Part shown: in pieces, positions 8,180 through 17,039 of the stretch
How positions within the stretch are numbered: position 1 is the first letter of the stretch
Layout: each line of letters opens with the position of its first letter
Notes under the pieces: generated by a model
Seen by the model: only the letters and a program-made list of their open reading frames with translations
What the model was told of the DNA's origin: nothing
Databases searched by the model: none
Assembly (NCBI GenBank): GCA_963787425.1
Contig: CAWBCV010000021.1
Span: 189,158 to 253,157 of the forward strand
Length of the DNA stretch: 64,000 bases
Source of the DNA: AP-15 sp963787425
Lineage (GTDB): Bacteria; Pseudomonadota; Alphaproteobacteria; ATCC43930; CGMCC-115725
Direction of reading: 5' to 3'
Program-made: the position numbers and the translations under genes

Positions 8180-8650
8180 GTGTGCAGGCCGCAACGCGAG
8201 TGAACGCCGAGCAAGCCTCGAAAAGGACGATGTGCAGGCCGACCCGGTGACCCTTCCGGGGAAGGCTGACACGGCTGGGTGAGATGAGCGAGAAGTACGC
8301 CCAGCCGCTGCACCGGGGGTAGTGGCGGCAGCATGTACACAAGGAAAGCGAACGAACACGGGAAGCCCAATGCGTGATCAGGGATGATCAACCGGACGCC
8401 CGTGAGGACTGGCCGGGCGTGGTGGGGTGGCGGAGAGGACTATAGTATCGATGAAGCTGGGTAACACCGGGGGACGGAAGGGGCCTCAGTTCAAGACAGA
8501 CACAAGACGTGCTGAGGGACCTCGAGATTGAGCAACCTAGCAAATCCGAAAAGGGTTCAGAAACTGCAGACAGCGTTACACGCGAAAGCGAAGGCGGAAG
8601 CCGGCTATCGTTTCTATTCCCTGCACGACAAGATCTCTATAGTGGCGGAT
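8180..8650 (+). mobile_element. 5' fragment of a bacterial group II intron
   Basis: A GTGTG at 8180 fits the GUGYG 5' end of group II introns. It is followed by about 350 bases of structured, purine-rich, protein-free sequence with pieces familiar from bacterial introns of this type (GACCCGGTGACCCTTCC, GAAGCTGGGTAACACCGG, then GGACGGAAGGGGCCTCAG). An intron-encoded protein begins at 8528. Domains V/VI and the rest of the protein are missing, so this is a dead 5' fragment. The exact 5' boundary is inferred from the motif alone, and the 3' boundary is where homology is lost, near 8640. The adjacent glutathione transferase gene is intact. Confidence 0.7.
8528..8640 (+). pseudogene. ltrA: Group II intron reverse transcriptase/maturase, N-terminal stub
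   Basis: From 8528 the plus frame gives NPKRVQKLQTALHAKAKAE and AGYRFYSLHDKI. This is the characteristic N-terminus of group II intron-encoded proteins (VxxLQxxLxxKAKxxPxxRFYxLYDK). After about 38 residues the match ends and the frame is unrelated to any reverse transcriptase (no YADD, no maturase domain). It lies directly after the intron 5' RNA region, as expected for an ORF inside domain IV. Confidence 0.75.
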
Positions 8651-8727
8651 GTGGATAGCCGCGGTCTCCGTTTGCACTCGCAAATTCCTGCGGGCAGTTG
8701 CTGTCCTTCCCGTATTCGAGCTCTACC

Positions 8728-9471
8728 CTATGCAGCGCGAATCCATTCCGAGGGGATCGGCTGCGCGCGCTGTTCCGCCACGAGTTTTCTGCGGCGGGCC
8801 GCCTCCTCAGCGCTGATCGAAGCCGGATCCTCCCGGAACTCCGGCCCCATCGCCATTGCTTTCTTGACGGCCGGACGTTCGCCGATTTCTTCCAGCCAGC
8901 GCTTCACGTTCGGGAACTCGTCGATTTCGATCTTCCGGGTTGCCCAGCTCGATGCCCAGGGATAGCAGATCATGTCGGCAATCGTGTAGGCATCGGCGAG
9001 ATAACGTTTGTTGAACAAACCGAGGTTCATGACGCCGTAAATGCGATGTGCCTCATTGTCAAAGCGGCGGAGGGCGTAGGAAAGATCACCGTTGTTGCCG
9101 CTCTCGGCGGCGCGTCGGAAATGGCCTTGTTCGCCGAGCTTGGGACCCTGATTGGCTAATTGCCAGCCGACCCATTGGGCGACCTCGTATTTGCTGCGCG
9201 GGTCCTGCGGCCAGAACCGTCCGGTCTTCTCGGCGAGATACATCATAATCGGACCGGATTCGAATATGGAGATCGGGGCGCCTCCTCCCATCGGCTCGTG
9301 GTCGACGATCGCCGGCATCCGGCCGTTGGGAGAGATCTTCAGAAAGTCGGGAGTGAGCTGGTCCCCGCGGCCGATATTGATCGGCTTGATCGTGTAGGGG
9401 AGCCCCAATTCCTCGAGAAGAATGACGATCTTCTTGCCGTTTCCGGTCGGCCAGAAATAGAGGTCGATCAT
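8728..9471 (-). CDS. Glutathione S-transferase, YghU/YfcG (nu-class)-like
   Basis: A 247-residue protein beginning MIDLYFWPTGNGKKI, a thioredoxin-like N-terminal domain in which Thr-Gly-Asn replaces the classical Tyr/Ser/Cys, as in YfcG/YghU nu-class enzymes. ISPNGRMPAIVDHE is the cis-Pro loop and SIFESGPIMMYLAE the glutathione gamma-Glu-binding loop. The helical C-terminal domain holds YTIADMICYPW, the N-capping box region. The start at 9471 is supported by AGGAG 9 bases upstream. Nu-class enzymes act as disulfide-bond reductases or organic peroxide reductases; the substrate here is not known. A longer open frame upstream lacks homology and is not used. Confidence 0.92.
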   Translation of the reverse strand: MIDLYFWPTGNGKKIVILLEELGLPYTIKPINIGRGDQLTPDFLKISPNGRMPAIVDHEPMGGGAPISIFESGPIMMYLAEKTGRFWPQDPRSKYEVAQWVGWQLANQGPKLGEQGHFRRAAESGNNGDLSYALRRFDNEAHRIYGVMNLGLFNKRYLADAYTIADMICYPWASSWATRKIEIDEFPNVKRWLEEIGERPAVKKAMAMGPEFREDPASISAEEAARRRKLVAEQRAQPIPSEWIRAA

Positions 9472-9734
9472 GGATTTTCTCCTGTTCAAGGTGGCGGCGT
9501 GTGGGGCGCACCAATGTTCCGGCGATCCGGTCGCCCGCACTCGCAACCATAATCCAAGAACCGACGGCAGATTGCGAGTTGGCGGCGATGCGACGGGCAG
9601 CTAGGCGCGTGCAGGCCGTTTAGGTTATCGGTGATGGAAACAGCGGAATTGGAGGCGGCCTCGGTCAAGGCGTCTGTCCCGAGCCAATTCGCCGGGTCTC
9701 GGACTTTCAATCTGCTTGGCCGCCGGCGTGTCGC

Positions 9735-9959
9735 ATGGAAATAGCGCACTCATGGCGTCGATCGCGAGAAGCCGAGACGGCGGTGCGCGCCTACGCAGAG
9801 GAAGCCGAGGGGCAGCTACTTAGCGACTTCCTTGCCCCTGAGGTCGGGTGGCAGGGGCCTTATATGCCGCTCAGCCATAAAGATGACTCTTGGTCGCCGC
9901 CTCACTTCAATACGATGATTGCTTTGATCGCCGATCTGCCGTTCCGGCAAACCGTCTGA
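9735..9959 (+). CDS. Hypothetical protein, weak
   Basis: Seventy-four codons (MEIAHSWRRSREAE, then LLSDFLAPEVGWQGPYMPL and HKDDSWSPPHFNTMIALI). The composition is balanced and unlike the Arg-rich shadow frames around it, but there is no ribosome-binding site and no family I recognise. It may be a small accessory protein or chance. Confidence 0.25.
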   Translation: MEIAHSWRRSREAETAVRAYAEEAEGQLLSDFLAPEVGWQGPYMPLSHKDDSWSPPHFNTMIALIADLPFRQTV

Positions 9960-10140
9960 TCGCCATGGCCACTCGCCGAACGACGAGTTGGGGCGGCTGC
10001 GAAACCGATGCGGGCCTGAGCCGGTCCGGGGTGTCGCACGGGGCACGCGGGAATTAGCTGCAACTAAGAGGGGAATGTGGGCCGTGCATGCTGAGCCAGG
10101 AGAAGTTTTAGGCAAGACATACAGCAAGGCGCCGATCGTA

Positions 10141-10695
10141 ATGGGCACTCCTCCAGTAGCTCCCTCAGCGCGGTTGGTCAGCACTGATATCAAAGAAGCG
10201 GGCCTATGGTTGTGGCAGGGCGAGGCACCGCCGCCACCAGCGCTTCGTCGGCCCAAATACCGCGACCAGCAATTTCTTCGTCGCATCGTACCTGCTGCGG
10301 GATGGGCTGGCTGGATAGCGGTGCCTGCGGGTTTGGCCCTGGCGTCTCTCGCGGTATCAATGATGCCGCGCCCGGATCGGCCGGTATCAGCGGATACGCC
10401 CGGCGGCGCGCTCTCATCATCCCCGTCGCCCGCCGTTACGCGTCCTATCGTCCCCGTCCCCCCAGCCGAGCGCACGGAGGCTCGACTGGATCAGGCGCAA
10501 GTGCCATCGGCGCCGTCAGCCGCTAAGCTTTCGGCACAAGGGCCAGAACCGCCAGTGACGAAAGGGCGTGCACGACACAAATCATCGCGAACTGGGAAAA
10601 GGACCCACGCATCGCACGTTCGCAAAGGGCCGCTATTCCCGATGCCTGGAGTGCTCACGCCACCGCCCATGACATGGCATGGTGGTGGTTACTGA
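10141..10695 (+). CDS. Hypothetical Pro/Ala-rich single-pass membrane protein
   Basis: About 184 residues from the ATG at 10141 (MGTPPVAPSARLVSTD). A first polar region with LWLWQGEAPPPPALRRP leads into one transmembrane segment near residues 55-78 (AAGWAGWIAVPAGLALASLAV). A long disordered Pro/Ser/Ala/Arg-rich segment and a terminal PMPGVLTPPPMTWHGGGY follow. Basic residues just before the segment suggest the N-terminus is inside and the tail periplasmic. The frame is open further upstream to 9988, so the start is uncertain; no clear ribosome-binding site decides it. No family is recognised. Confidence 0.4.
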   Translation: MGTPPVAPSARLVSTDIKEAGLWLWQGEAPPPPALRRPKYRDQQFLRRIVPAAGWAGWIAVPAGLALASLAVSMMPRPDRPVSADTPGGALSSSPSPAVTRPIVPVPPAERTEARLDQAQVPSAPSAAKLSAQGPEPPVTKGRARHKSSRTGKRTHASHVRKGPLFPMPGVLTPPPMTWHGGGY

Positions 10696-11079
10696 CCGGC
10701 AATGGCGCACAGGCGATGCCCCAATACCTATGGCGGCATTGGCGCGAATACCGCGAGCGCTCCTGCGTTGGCGATAGGGGAGACCGCGATTGGCAAGGCT
10801 TTCGAGATGCTCGGCTTTGTGCCCCTGGCACCGAGAATGTGAGGGGGTTTTGCATTCCAACCCGGCGCGTGAATGGCAACGGCATGTGCCCCGTCTTTGC
10901 GTGAGCAATCCTACTTAGCCCTTCAGCCTTGCTCGGCCGCTGGCACGTCGGTGAGCGCGTGGACAATCGGGTGGTTGTAATGGGCCGCGGTTTTCGCAAC
11001 GGACTCCGCGGAGGGGAACGGACCTCCACCAGTGGCGAGTTTTATGCAAACCTGACTTCCTCGCCTTGGCGGCCCTTGG
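10696..11079. other. No supported gene
   Basis: Gap between a plus-strand hypothetical gene and the minus-strand LivF remnant. Short overlapping frames only; no RNA gene, repeat or terminator recognised. Confidence 0.35.
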
Positions 11080-11330
11080 TCAATTGCCGAGAAAACTGGA
11101 TTTGATTTCATCATTGACCCAGAGCTCGTGCGGATCGGCCGAATAGACGATCTTTCCTTTGCTAACGACGTGCACGTAATCGACAAGCTGGACCGCGAGG
11201 GATGCATTCTGCTCGACCAGAAGTATTGAGAGGCCTTCTGTCTTCAGCTTGCCGATCGCCTCCCATACGCCCTGGATGATGATCGGCGCCAAGCCTTCGG
11301 ATGGCTCGTCCAAGATCAGCACCCGTCTGC
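11080..11330 (-). pseudogene. livF: LivF-type branched-chain amino acid ABC ATPase, C-terminal remnant
   Basis: The minus frame from about 11325 reads LILDEPSEGLAPIIIQ (Walker B and D-loop), then GLSILLVEQNASLAVQLVDY (H-region; LivF characteristically has VEQN rather than VTH) and VVSKGKIVYSADPHEL. It stops at 11080. Walker A, the Q-loop and the signature motif are missing. The break falls against the stop codon of the cupin gene (11336), so LivF was truncated at a junction. No LivG/H/M/K genes are present in the window. Confidence 0.8.
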
Positions 11331-11335
11331 ACGTC

Positions 11336-11836
11336 TCACCCCTGGGCCGCTTGTAGCTCCAGCAATTCGGGGTCGGCATATTGTGGACGTAATGGTTGGG
11401 GCTTTGCGAGCAATGTCTGTACGTGGCAATCGCCGGGACCGTCGTTGAAGACCTCATGGTTCAGGAACGGCGGCAGCGCAACGAGGTCCCAGCGGCCGAG
11501 CCGAATGTCGCAGCTTTGCTCGCCCTCCCAGCAGCGCACAAGGCATTCGCCCTTCAGGATGAAGAAGATCTCTTCGGTTTCGTGACAATGGATCGGGATG
11601 CGATTTCCCGCAGGCATTGTCTGTATCGACATCGTGAAAGCCGTTGCCGGGATGGCGCCGCGCAGATCCTTGGGATCTGCCGAGCCGCTAGCCCCAAGGT
11701 AGCGGCGCTGGGCGCGGGCGTAGCGCGGGTCGCGGGCAGTCTCGAACCCGAACACCGACCAGTCTTCTCGGCGGTCGGCAAATCGTGCGACACGGCCGGT
11801 CAAGCTGTTCTCAAGCGGTGATTTCTCCTCGAGCAT
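11336..11836 (-). CDS. Cupin-domain protein
   Basis: A 166-residue protein with one double-stranded beta-helix. Cupin motif 1 is RIPIHCHETEEIFFILKGE near residues 78-96 (metal ligands H, H, E), and motif 2 is LPPFLNHEVFND near residues 121-132 (His ligand). The N-terminal 60 residues are charged (FADRREDWSVFGF, ARAQRRYLG). Small cupins of this size serve as dioxygenases, isomerases or ligand sensors. It is the most downstream gene of a minus-strand series (start about 15 bases after the PhnD-like gene ends), so it probably belongs to the transporter/oxygenase cluster and may process its substrate. Confidence 0.85.
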   Translation of the reverse strand: MLEEKSPLENSLTGRVARFADRREDWSVFGFETARDPRYARAQRRYLGASGSADPKDLRGAIPATAFTMSIQTMPAGNRIPIHCHETEEIFFILKGECLVRCWEGEQSCDIRLGRWDLVALPPFLNHEVFNDGPGDCHVQTLLAKPQPLRPQYADPELLELQAAQG

Positions 11837-11850
11837 TGATGCCTCCTGCT

Positions 11851-12660
11851 TTAAGCGAGCTCAGGATAGCCGAGTTCGGCTGCTTCGCGCTCGTATTCGA
11901 GCAGCCGGCGATAGGCGGCTGCGGGCACATCCACGATGCCGGTGATCCAGAGACCGGCGCGCGCCGCTGCGGTGTGCGGTTCACGTCCCAAGCGAGTCAG
12001 GGCATCGCGCAAAATTGCCACGGTCGCCGGCGGCGTCGCGACCGACGTCACGAAGGGTATCGCCGGGCTTGCTGGTGTCCGCGCGAGGACGCGGACTTGC
12101 CGCGCCGCTTCGGGGCGGTAATGACACCAGAAGGCGTAGGTGACGTTGTCGACTGCGGTCGCATTGGCTTCGCCGCGCGCGATGCGGTCGAGATTGCCGG
12201 GATGACTGCCTGTTTCGATGAGCTTCGCGAAGAAGGGATGGCCATCGGCAATGTCTGCCAGGGCGCGCCGCGGCAGGTTCATCCCCGAATTGGAATGACG
12301 GTTGTTGAAGAGGAAAACAGTGCCGCGAAGATCGCGCAATTCCTCCACTGGTGAGCCGGCCGGCACGATGAACAGCCCGCAATGGGTGGGCCCGTCGCAG
12401 CCGGGCACGGCATAGCACGGCGTGCCGATGCGAATGGCCTGTCCGGAGAAGATCGTCTCGAGTGGATAGCCGCAGGTCTGCGAGAACAGGATTTCGGGGC
12501 CGATACGCTCCGGCACCGGCAGGCGGTCAAAGGTCAAACTTTCGGGTAGATCGCGCAAACCCGCCTCGACCAACAGCCCGCGCAACGCCTCCCAGAAACG
12601 CGCGTTGACCGCACGCATTTCCGGTAGGTTGTACATCGGCAGGCTTGCGGTCGGCGTCAC
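11851..12660 (-). CDS. PhnD-like phosphate/phosphonate-type ABC substrate-binding protein
   Basis: A 269-residue protein of the PhnD/SsuA/transferrin-like superfamily: LPMYNLPEMRAVNARFW at the N-terminus, LFSQTCGYPLET near residue 58, LRGTVFLFNNRHSNSGMN near residue 108, RGEANATAVDNVTYAFW near residue 162 and VRVLARTPASPAIPFVTS near residue 188. This is the typical DUF-like 'phosphate/phosphite/phosphonate' binding family. Unlike most members it shows no signal peptide: the mature domain begins at residue 5. It may therefore act as a cytoplasmic or co-opted binding domain, or have lost its leader. It sits between the cupin and an ABC permease on the same strand. Confidence 0.8.
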   Translation of the reverse strand: MTPTASLPMYNLPEMRAVNARFWEALRGLLVEAGLRDLPESLTFDRLPVPERIGPEILFSQTCGYPLETIFSGQAIRIGTPCYAVPGCDGPTHCGLFIVPAGSPVEELRDLRGTVFLFNNRHSNSGMNLPRRALADIADGHPFFAKLIETGSHPGNLDRIARGEANATAVDNVTYAFWCHYRPEAARQVRVLARTPASPAIPFVTSVATPPATVAILRDALTRLGREPHTAAARAGLWITGIVDVPAAAYRRLLEYEREAAELGYPELA

Positions 12661-12800
12661 CGCGCGGCCTCAATCGCCGCAAGCACGCGCTCCGGCGTGA
12701 ACGGGATTTGCGGCAGCCCGACACCCGCCTTCATCGCCACCGCCTCGGCGGCGCGCCGCGGACGATACAGCAGGAATCCGGGATCAGCTTGCGCGACCAG
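12657..12800 (-). pseudogene. Possible C-terminal fragment of a molybdenum hydroxylase large subunit
   Basis: A short minus-strand frame ends AEAVAMKAGVGLPQIPFTPERVLAAIEAA. The PxTPERVLxAI ending is the usual C-terminus of xanthine dehydrogenase/CoxL-type large subunits. Only about 45 residues are present, wedged between the permease stop and the PhnD-like start, and no other part of such an enzyme exists nearby. It could also be a chance resemblance. Confidence 0.3.
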
Positions 12801-12834
12801 TGCACCGCAAGCGGCGCGGCCGTGGCAAGCGCTG

Positions 12835-13689
12835 TCATATGACGCCCCCGACCGGCATTTCGCCGCCATACCACCGCTGCATCGCCAATTCGCCGAGCGC
12901 AACGATGCCGTACAAGGCGAGGCCGATGCCGCAAAGCAGCACGATCGCCGCCAGCACCGTCGCGGTCTCGCCGGCCGACGACGCGAACATGATGATGTAG
13001 CCGAGCCCGGCCTGAGCAGTGATGAACTCCCCGACAATGACGCCGATCATCGCCATCGTCACGCCGACCTTCATCCCGGCAAAGACGAACGGCATCGCAT
13101 AGGGAAACCGCGCCAAGCGAAACATCTGCCATTCGCTCGCGGTGAGCGAGCGGCAGAGCATCAAGACCTCCGGTTTGGCGCTGACGAGGCCGGTGGCGGT
13201 CGACACGACGACCGGGAAGAATGCGATGAAAACAGCGACGACGATGCAGGATTTGCTCCCCACGCCAAGCCAGACGATGAAGAGGGGCGCCAGCGCGATC
13301 TTGGGGATCAGCTGGAACATGACGATGTTCGGGTAGAGCGCCTCGCGTATCCACGCCGAGAAAGTGATGGCGACCGCGAGCGCGACACCTAGCAACGTCG
13401 CGAGGCCGAAACTGACGACGGTCTCGATTGTGGTTGGCAGGGCTTGCTGGAAAAGGATTTCGTAATTCTCCGACAGCACCGTCCAGACTGCGGAGGGCGG
13501 CGGCAACAGCAACGGTGAAATCCGGGTCATTCGACACAGGATTTCCCAGCCGACTGTTGTCAGCGCCGCGAAGCCGAGCGGCAGCAGCACGCCGCGGCCG
13601 ATGCGCCGCCACCCGCCTGGTTCACCGTCGCCCAGCCGGACTGGAGAGGTGACGGCTTCCTGCAGAACGGCCATTCGCAGGAAGCTCAA
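12835..13689 (-). CDS. ABC transporter permease (SsuC/TauC/NrtB type)
   Basis: A 284-residue inner-membrane protein of the BPD_transp_1 family. About six hydrophobic segments are visible, beginning GVLLPLGFAALTTVGWEIL near residues 33-51. The family signature FQLIPKIALAPLFIVWLG lies at about 122-139. The cytoplasmic EAA-type loop (LTASEWQMFRLARFPYA, followed by GMKVGVTMAMIGVIVGEF) contacts the ATPase. It is a paralogue of the permease at 16205..17039, with near-identical signature text. Only one ATPase (17036..17866) is in the cluster, so both permeases may have shared it, possibly with different binding proteins. Confidence 0.92.
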   Translation of the reverse strand: MSFLRMAVLQEAVTSPVRLGDGEPGGWRRIGRGVLLPLGFAALTTVGWEILCRMTRISPLLLPPPSAVWTVLSENYEILFQQALPTTIETVVSFGLATLLGVALAVAITFSAWIREALYPNIVMFQLIPKIALAPLFIVWLGVGSKSCIVVAVFIAFFPVVVSTATGLVSAKPEVLMLCRSLTASEWQMFRLARFPYAMPFVFAGMKVGVTMAMIGVIVGEFITAQAGLGYIIMFASSAGETATVLAAIVLLCGIGLALYGIVALGELAMQRWYGGEMPVGGVI

Positions 13690-13735
13690 GCCACGTATTT
13701 AGCGAATTCGGCGGCGCGTTCGCGGATTGGCGCTC

Positions 13736-15049
13736 TCATTCGGCCGCCTGGAGCATCTCGGGATGCTGTGCTTGCCGCAGGGTCTCGTCGTAAGCATCGA
13801 GCCACGGCTGATCCTCGGGCGCGAACATATCGCCCGAGCGCGCGCTATAGCTGACGCTTGGATCGTCGACCAGCGGCGGGACCGTTCCGCTGTCGCGCAA
13901 GGCGCGCGCGGCGCCGAGCAGCCGCAGCCGCGTCATCACGATCATCCGGTCGCTCGGCGCCAGGTGCTCGAGGGTCCGGTCGGAGATTTCGCCCATGCTC
14001 ACGGTCACCGCCGAATCTTGCCCGAACACCGAGGCGATACCGGTGAAGCTGACCGTACGCTGGCTGTCGCGGTCGATCAGGTAGTCGTTGCCGCTGTTGG
14101 CGACCGGGACCCAGCGGCCGAACCAATCGGGGGTGTTGGGCAGGGTCGCGACCTGGCGCTCGAGATAGGGGATCGGCGTTCCGGTCCGCGTCACGGAAAG
14201 CGGCTGGGTCCGGTGTCGCCAGGCGTACTGGAACGACATCACATGGGTGTCGTCCATCGGGACCCAAGCCTGGGCGATGATGTTGTCGGTCAATGGACCA
14301 TTGGGGAACAGGGTCCAGAACGGCATCACGAAATGCGCGAAGCGGTAGTACAGCTGGCCTGGTAGCGCTGGCCGGTAGGCGGCGTACATCGCGCCCCAAT
14401 CGGTCGCCTGCACGTGGTAGCGCGGCGCCCGGTCGATCAGCTGGAAGCGTTCCGGATGGTCGGGGTCGACCTGCCCCACCTCGACCTTGCCGGTGTGCAG
14501 AAAGCTGAAATGCGAGGTGTCGATATCGCCTTCGAGCGCCTGCAGCCAATTGCACTCGCGCTGTGCGCAATAAACATAGGTCTCGTCGGGCGCCAATACG
14601 GTCGCTTCGAGCGCCGGCAACGGCGGTGCCATCGCGCGCTCGCCCATATAGACGTAAACCACGCCGCCGCGCTCGGCGACCTGATAGGATTTGGCCTTGA
14701 TCTTGGGCAGGGCTTCCTGGTCGATGGGCAGGTTCGGCATCTCGAGGCAGTTGCCTGCCGTGTCGAACTTCCAGCCGTGATAGACGCAGCGCAGCCCGCC
14801 CTCCTCATTGCGGCCGAAAAACAGGGAGGCGCAGCGATGCGGGCAGCGGTGATCGAGGACGCCGATCCGGCCCGCACTATCGCGAAACGCGATCAGCTTC
14901 TCGCCCAAGAGCATCAGGCGCAGCGGATCGCCGTCGGCGGGCAGTTCCGTCGATAGGCAAGCCGGCAGCCAATACTGGCGTATCAGGGCGCCCATCGGCG
15001 TGCCGGGTCCGACGCGGGTCAGCAATTCGTTCTCGGCTGAAGTGGTCAT
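13736..15049 (-). CDS. Rieske non-haem iron oxygenase, phthalate 4,5-dioxygenase/LigX-like
   Basis: A 437-residue oxygenase component. The N-terminal Rieske [2Fe-2S] site is CPHRCASLFFG...CVYHGW (C-x-H, then C-x2-H) near residues 70-92. The mononuclear Fe site is GDIDTSHFSFLHTG near residues 176-189, supplying the bridging Asp and two His. The C-terminal region (SFQYAWRH, FTGIASVFGQD, VSMGEISDRTLEHL) matches the group that includes phthalate dioxygenase and 5,5'-dehydrodivanillate O-demethylase, which work as homo-oligomers with a separate reductase. No reductase gene is seen nearby. The start at 15049 has GCAGGAG upstream; the longer frame is rejected. It is embedded in an ABC transporter cluster and probably attacks the imported compound. 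Confidence 0.93.
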   Translation of the reverse strand: MTTSAENELLTRVGPGTPMGALIRQYWLPACLSTELPADGDPLRLMLLGEKLIAFRDSAGRIGVLDHRCPHRCASLFFGRNEEGGLRCVYHGWKFDTAGNCLEMPNLPIDQEALPKIKAKSYQVAERGGVVYVYMGERAMAPPLPALEATVLAPDETYVYCAQRECNWLQALEGDIDTSHFSFLHTGKVEVGQVDPDHPERFQLIDRAPRYHVQATDWGAMYAAYRPALPGQLYYRFAHFVMPFWTLFPNGPLTDNIIAQAWVPMDDTHVMSFQYAWRHRTQPLSVTRTGTPIPYLERQVATLPNTPDWFGRWVPVANSGNDYLIDRDSQRTVSFTGIASVFGQDSAVTVSMGEISDRTLEHLAPSDRMIVMTRLRLLGAARALRDSGTVPPLVDDPSVSYSARSGDMFAPEDQPWLDAYDETLRQAQHPEMLQAAE

Positions 15050-15087
15050 GTTGCGGCTCCTGCGGTGCTGGTTGCGAGAAATTTCCG

Positions 15088-16185
15088 TCAGCCCAGGTAC
15101 CTGTCGAATTCGGTGACCCGCTGACGGACGCCGGCCCAATCCGCCTCGGTCAGCTTGACCTTGCCGGCAAAGCGGTTGGTGAACAAAGCATCGGGCTGCG
15201 GCCGCTGCATGCCGGGGCTGTTCAAGTATTGCATGACGAGGTCGGTCGTCTCGGCGTAACTGGCCGCATTGGACCATCCCAACCCATGCTCGCGCGCCTC
15301 CGGGCGATCGATGCCGTGCTGCCACATGCCGAGCCCGATGCGGGCAAATTCCTTGGCGCTGGGGTTGAGCGCCATCTCGGGCACCTCTTTCCGGAACAGC
15401 TCGAGCGATTCCTCTGGGTCGGTCAATGAAAACGCGAGTGCTTCGAGCAGGCCGCTCGTGACCGCCTCGCAGAGGGCGGGATCGCTTTCCAGCGTCTTCT
15501 TCTGGGTCGCGATCGTCTGGTCGTCGTTGCGGATGCCGGCGGCGCTGTACAGCATCCAGCGATTTTGCACGCCCTTCGACAACATCGCCGACCCGCTGCC
15601 CAGGGCGAAGGAGGTGATCGCGTCGACCTCTTTCTCCATCAGCACGCGCTCGAGCACCTTGTTGTCGACATGGACGAACTCGATCGACTTGGGATCGAGC
15701 CCGACCTTTGCCGCGTAGGCCGGGAAGAATGGGAATTCGCCCGAGGTCGGCACCGAGGCGATTTTCTTGCCCGCGAGGTCTTGCGGCTTCGTGATCGGAG
15801 AGTTGTCGAGGACGCCCACCCCCATCGTCGCATCATAGTCGCAAGTCGCGAGTGCGATCAGCGGCAGGCCCTTAGCCACAGACAGGATCAATGGCGGCGC
15901 CGCGACGATGCCGAAATCGAATTGGCCGCCGGCGACGGCCTGTGCCGACGCTATCGAGCCGAAGCCGCGAGCGACGTCGAAATCGATCCCGCGCGCCTTC
16001 ATGATCCCTTTGGCGCGCGCGATATAGACGTAAGCAAAGCTGCCCTGGGCCACCCAGGAAAGGGTGAATTTGACGGCGCGGGATTGGGCAATGCCCGGCC
16101 GCGGCAGCAGCAAAGCACCTGCCGCCGCCCCGGCGAGAACGCCCCGTCGCGATATCCCACGTCGTATCTCACGTCGCGGTGTCAT
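15088..16185 (-). CDS. NMT1/THI5-like ABC substrate-binding protein, probable Tat export
   Basis: A 365-residue periplasmic binding protein. A twin-arginine leader is visible (SRRGVLAGAAAGALLL near residues 11-26, then PRPGIAQS as cleavage region). The mature domain begins KFTLSWVAQGSFAYVYIA and continues FGIVAAPPLILSVAKG, CDYDATMGVGVLD, IASVPTSGEFPFF and DAITSFALGSGSAM. This is the ABC-type nitrate/sulfonate/bicarbonate/pyrimidine-precursor family. The start at 16185 puts the leader at the N-terminus; upstream codons lack homology. It lies between its permease (16205) and the Rieske gene, so it is the best candidate to deliver the Rieske substrate. It is a paralogue of the damaged gene at 17916..19011. 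Confidence 0.92.
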   Translation of the reverse strand: MTPRREIRRGISRRGVLAGAAAGALLLPRPGIAQSRAVKFTLSWVAQGSFAYVYIARAKGIMKARGIDFDVARGFGSIASAQAVAGGQFDFGIVAAPPLILSVAKGLPLIALATCDYDATMGVGVLDNSPITKPQDLAGKKIASVPTSGEFPFFPAYAAKVGLDPKSIEFVHVDNKVLERVLMEKEVDAITSFALGSGSAMLSKGVQNRWMLYSAAGIRNDDQTIATQKKTLESDPALCEAVTSGLLEALAFSLTDPEESLELFRKEVPEMALNPSAKEFARIGLGMWQHGIDRPEAREHGLGWSNAASYAETTDLVMQYLNSPGMQRPQPDALFTNRFAGKVKLTEADWAGVRQRVTEFDRYLG

Positions 16186-16204
16186 CCGGCCTCCCGCCCT
16201 CGCA

Positions 16205-17039
16205 TCAGCGCCTGCCATAAGACCGACGCATAATCCGTTCAGCGAGTGCGACTGCGCCGAACAGCGAGACGCCGATAACGCAGAGCACAAACAGGGCCGC
16301 GAAAATGAGGCCAGTTTCCATGCGCGAGCTGGCGTACAGGATGTAAAAGCCGAGCCCCGCCTTGGCCGAGATGAACTCGCCGATGATGACGCCGATGATC
16401 GCCATGGTCATCGCGATCTTCATGCCGCTGAAAATCGCCGGCAGTGCGAACGGAAAGCGCACCATCACAAATGATTGCCATTCGGACGCCGTCAGCGAGC
16501 GGCAGAGGCGCAATGCCGAGGCCTCTGTACTGGAGAAGCCGACGGCTGCCGATATCACCACCGGAAAGAAGCTGACGAAAGCGGCGAACGCGACGCGCGA
16601 GCTCGCTGCTGATCCCGAGCCAGACGACAAACAACGGGGCGAGCGCGACCTTAGGGATCAACTGGAAGACGACCAAGTTGGGGTAGAACGTGTCCCGCAG
16701 CAGGGGTGAGTAGGTGATCGCCACCGCGAGGCTGACGCCGAGCGCAGTCGCCAGTGCAAACGCCATCAGGGAGTCAAGGGTAGTCGGGATCGCATGGTGC
16801 AGCAGAACAGGCAGATTGCGCCAAAGCTCAACGGCGATCTCGACCGGCGGCGGCAGGATGACGGCCGGTATGCGCATCGCAGTTACGACAAGCTGCCAAA
16901 TCAGCAGCACTGTTCCGGCGGTTGCCAGCGGCAGGATGACCGGCCGCATCTGCCGCAGGTCAGGGCCGAGGACGGCTCGCGACGCGATCCGGGTCGGCGC
17001 CGCCGCGATCCGGGGCGCAGCGTGGCTTTCGGCGGTCAT
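16205..17039 (-). pseudogene. ABC transporter permease (SsuC/TauC type), single frameshift
   Basis: The frame starting at 17039 (MTAESHAAPRIAAAPTRIAS) runs through the hydrophobic segments and the family signature FQLIPKVALAPLFVVWLG, then loses register at about 16605. The continuation in a second frame (VAFAAFVSFFPVVISAAVG, then LTASEWQSFVMVRFPFALPA and GMKIAMTMAIIGVIIGEF) runs to 16205 and completes the permease. One indel separates two otherwise excellent halves, so this is either a recent inactivation or a base-calling error. Its ATG overlaps the stop of the upstream ATPase by four bases (ATGA), so the two are translationally coupled. A paralogue without the frameshift is at 12835..13689. 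Confidence 0.85.
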
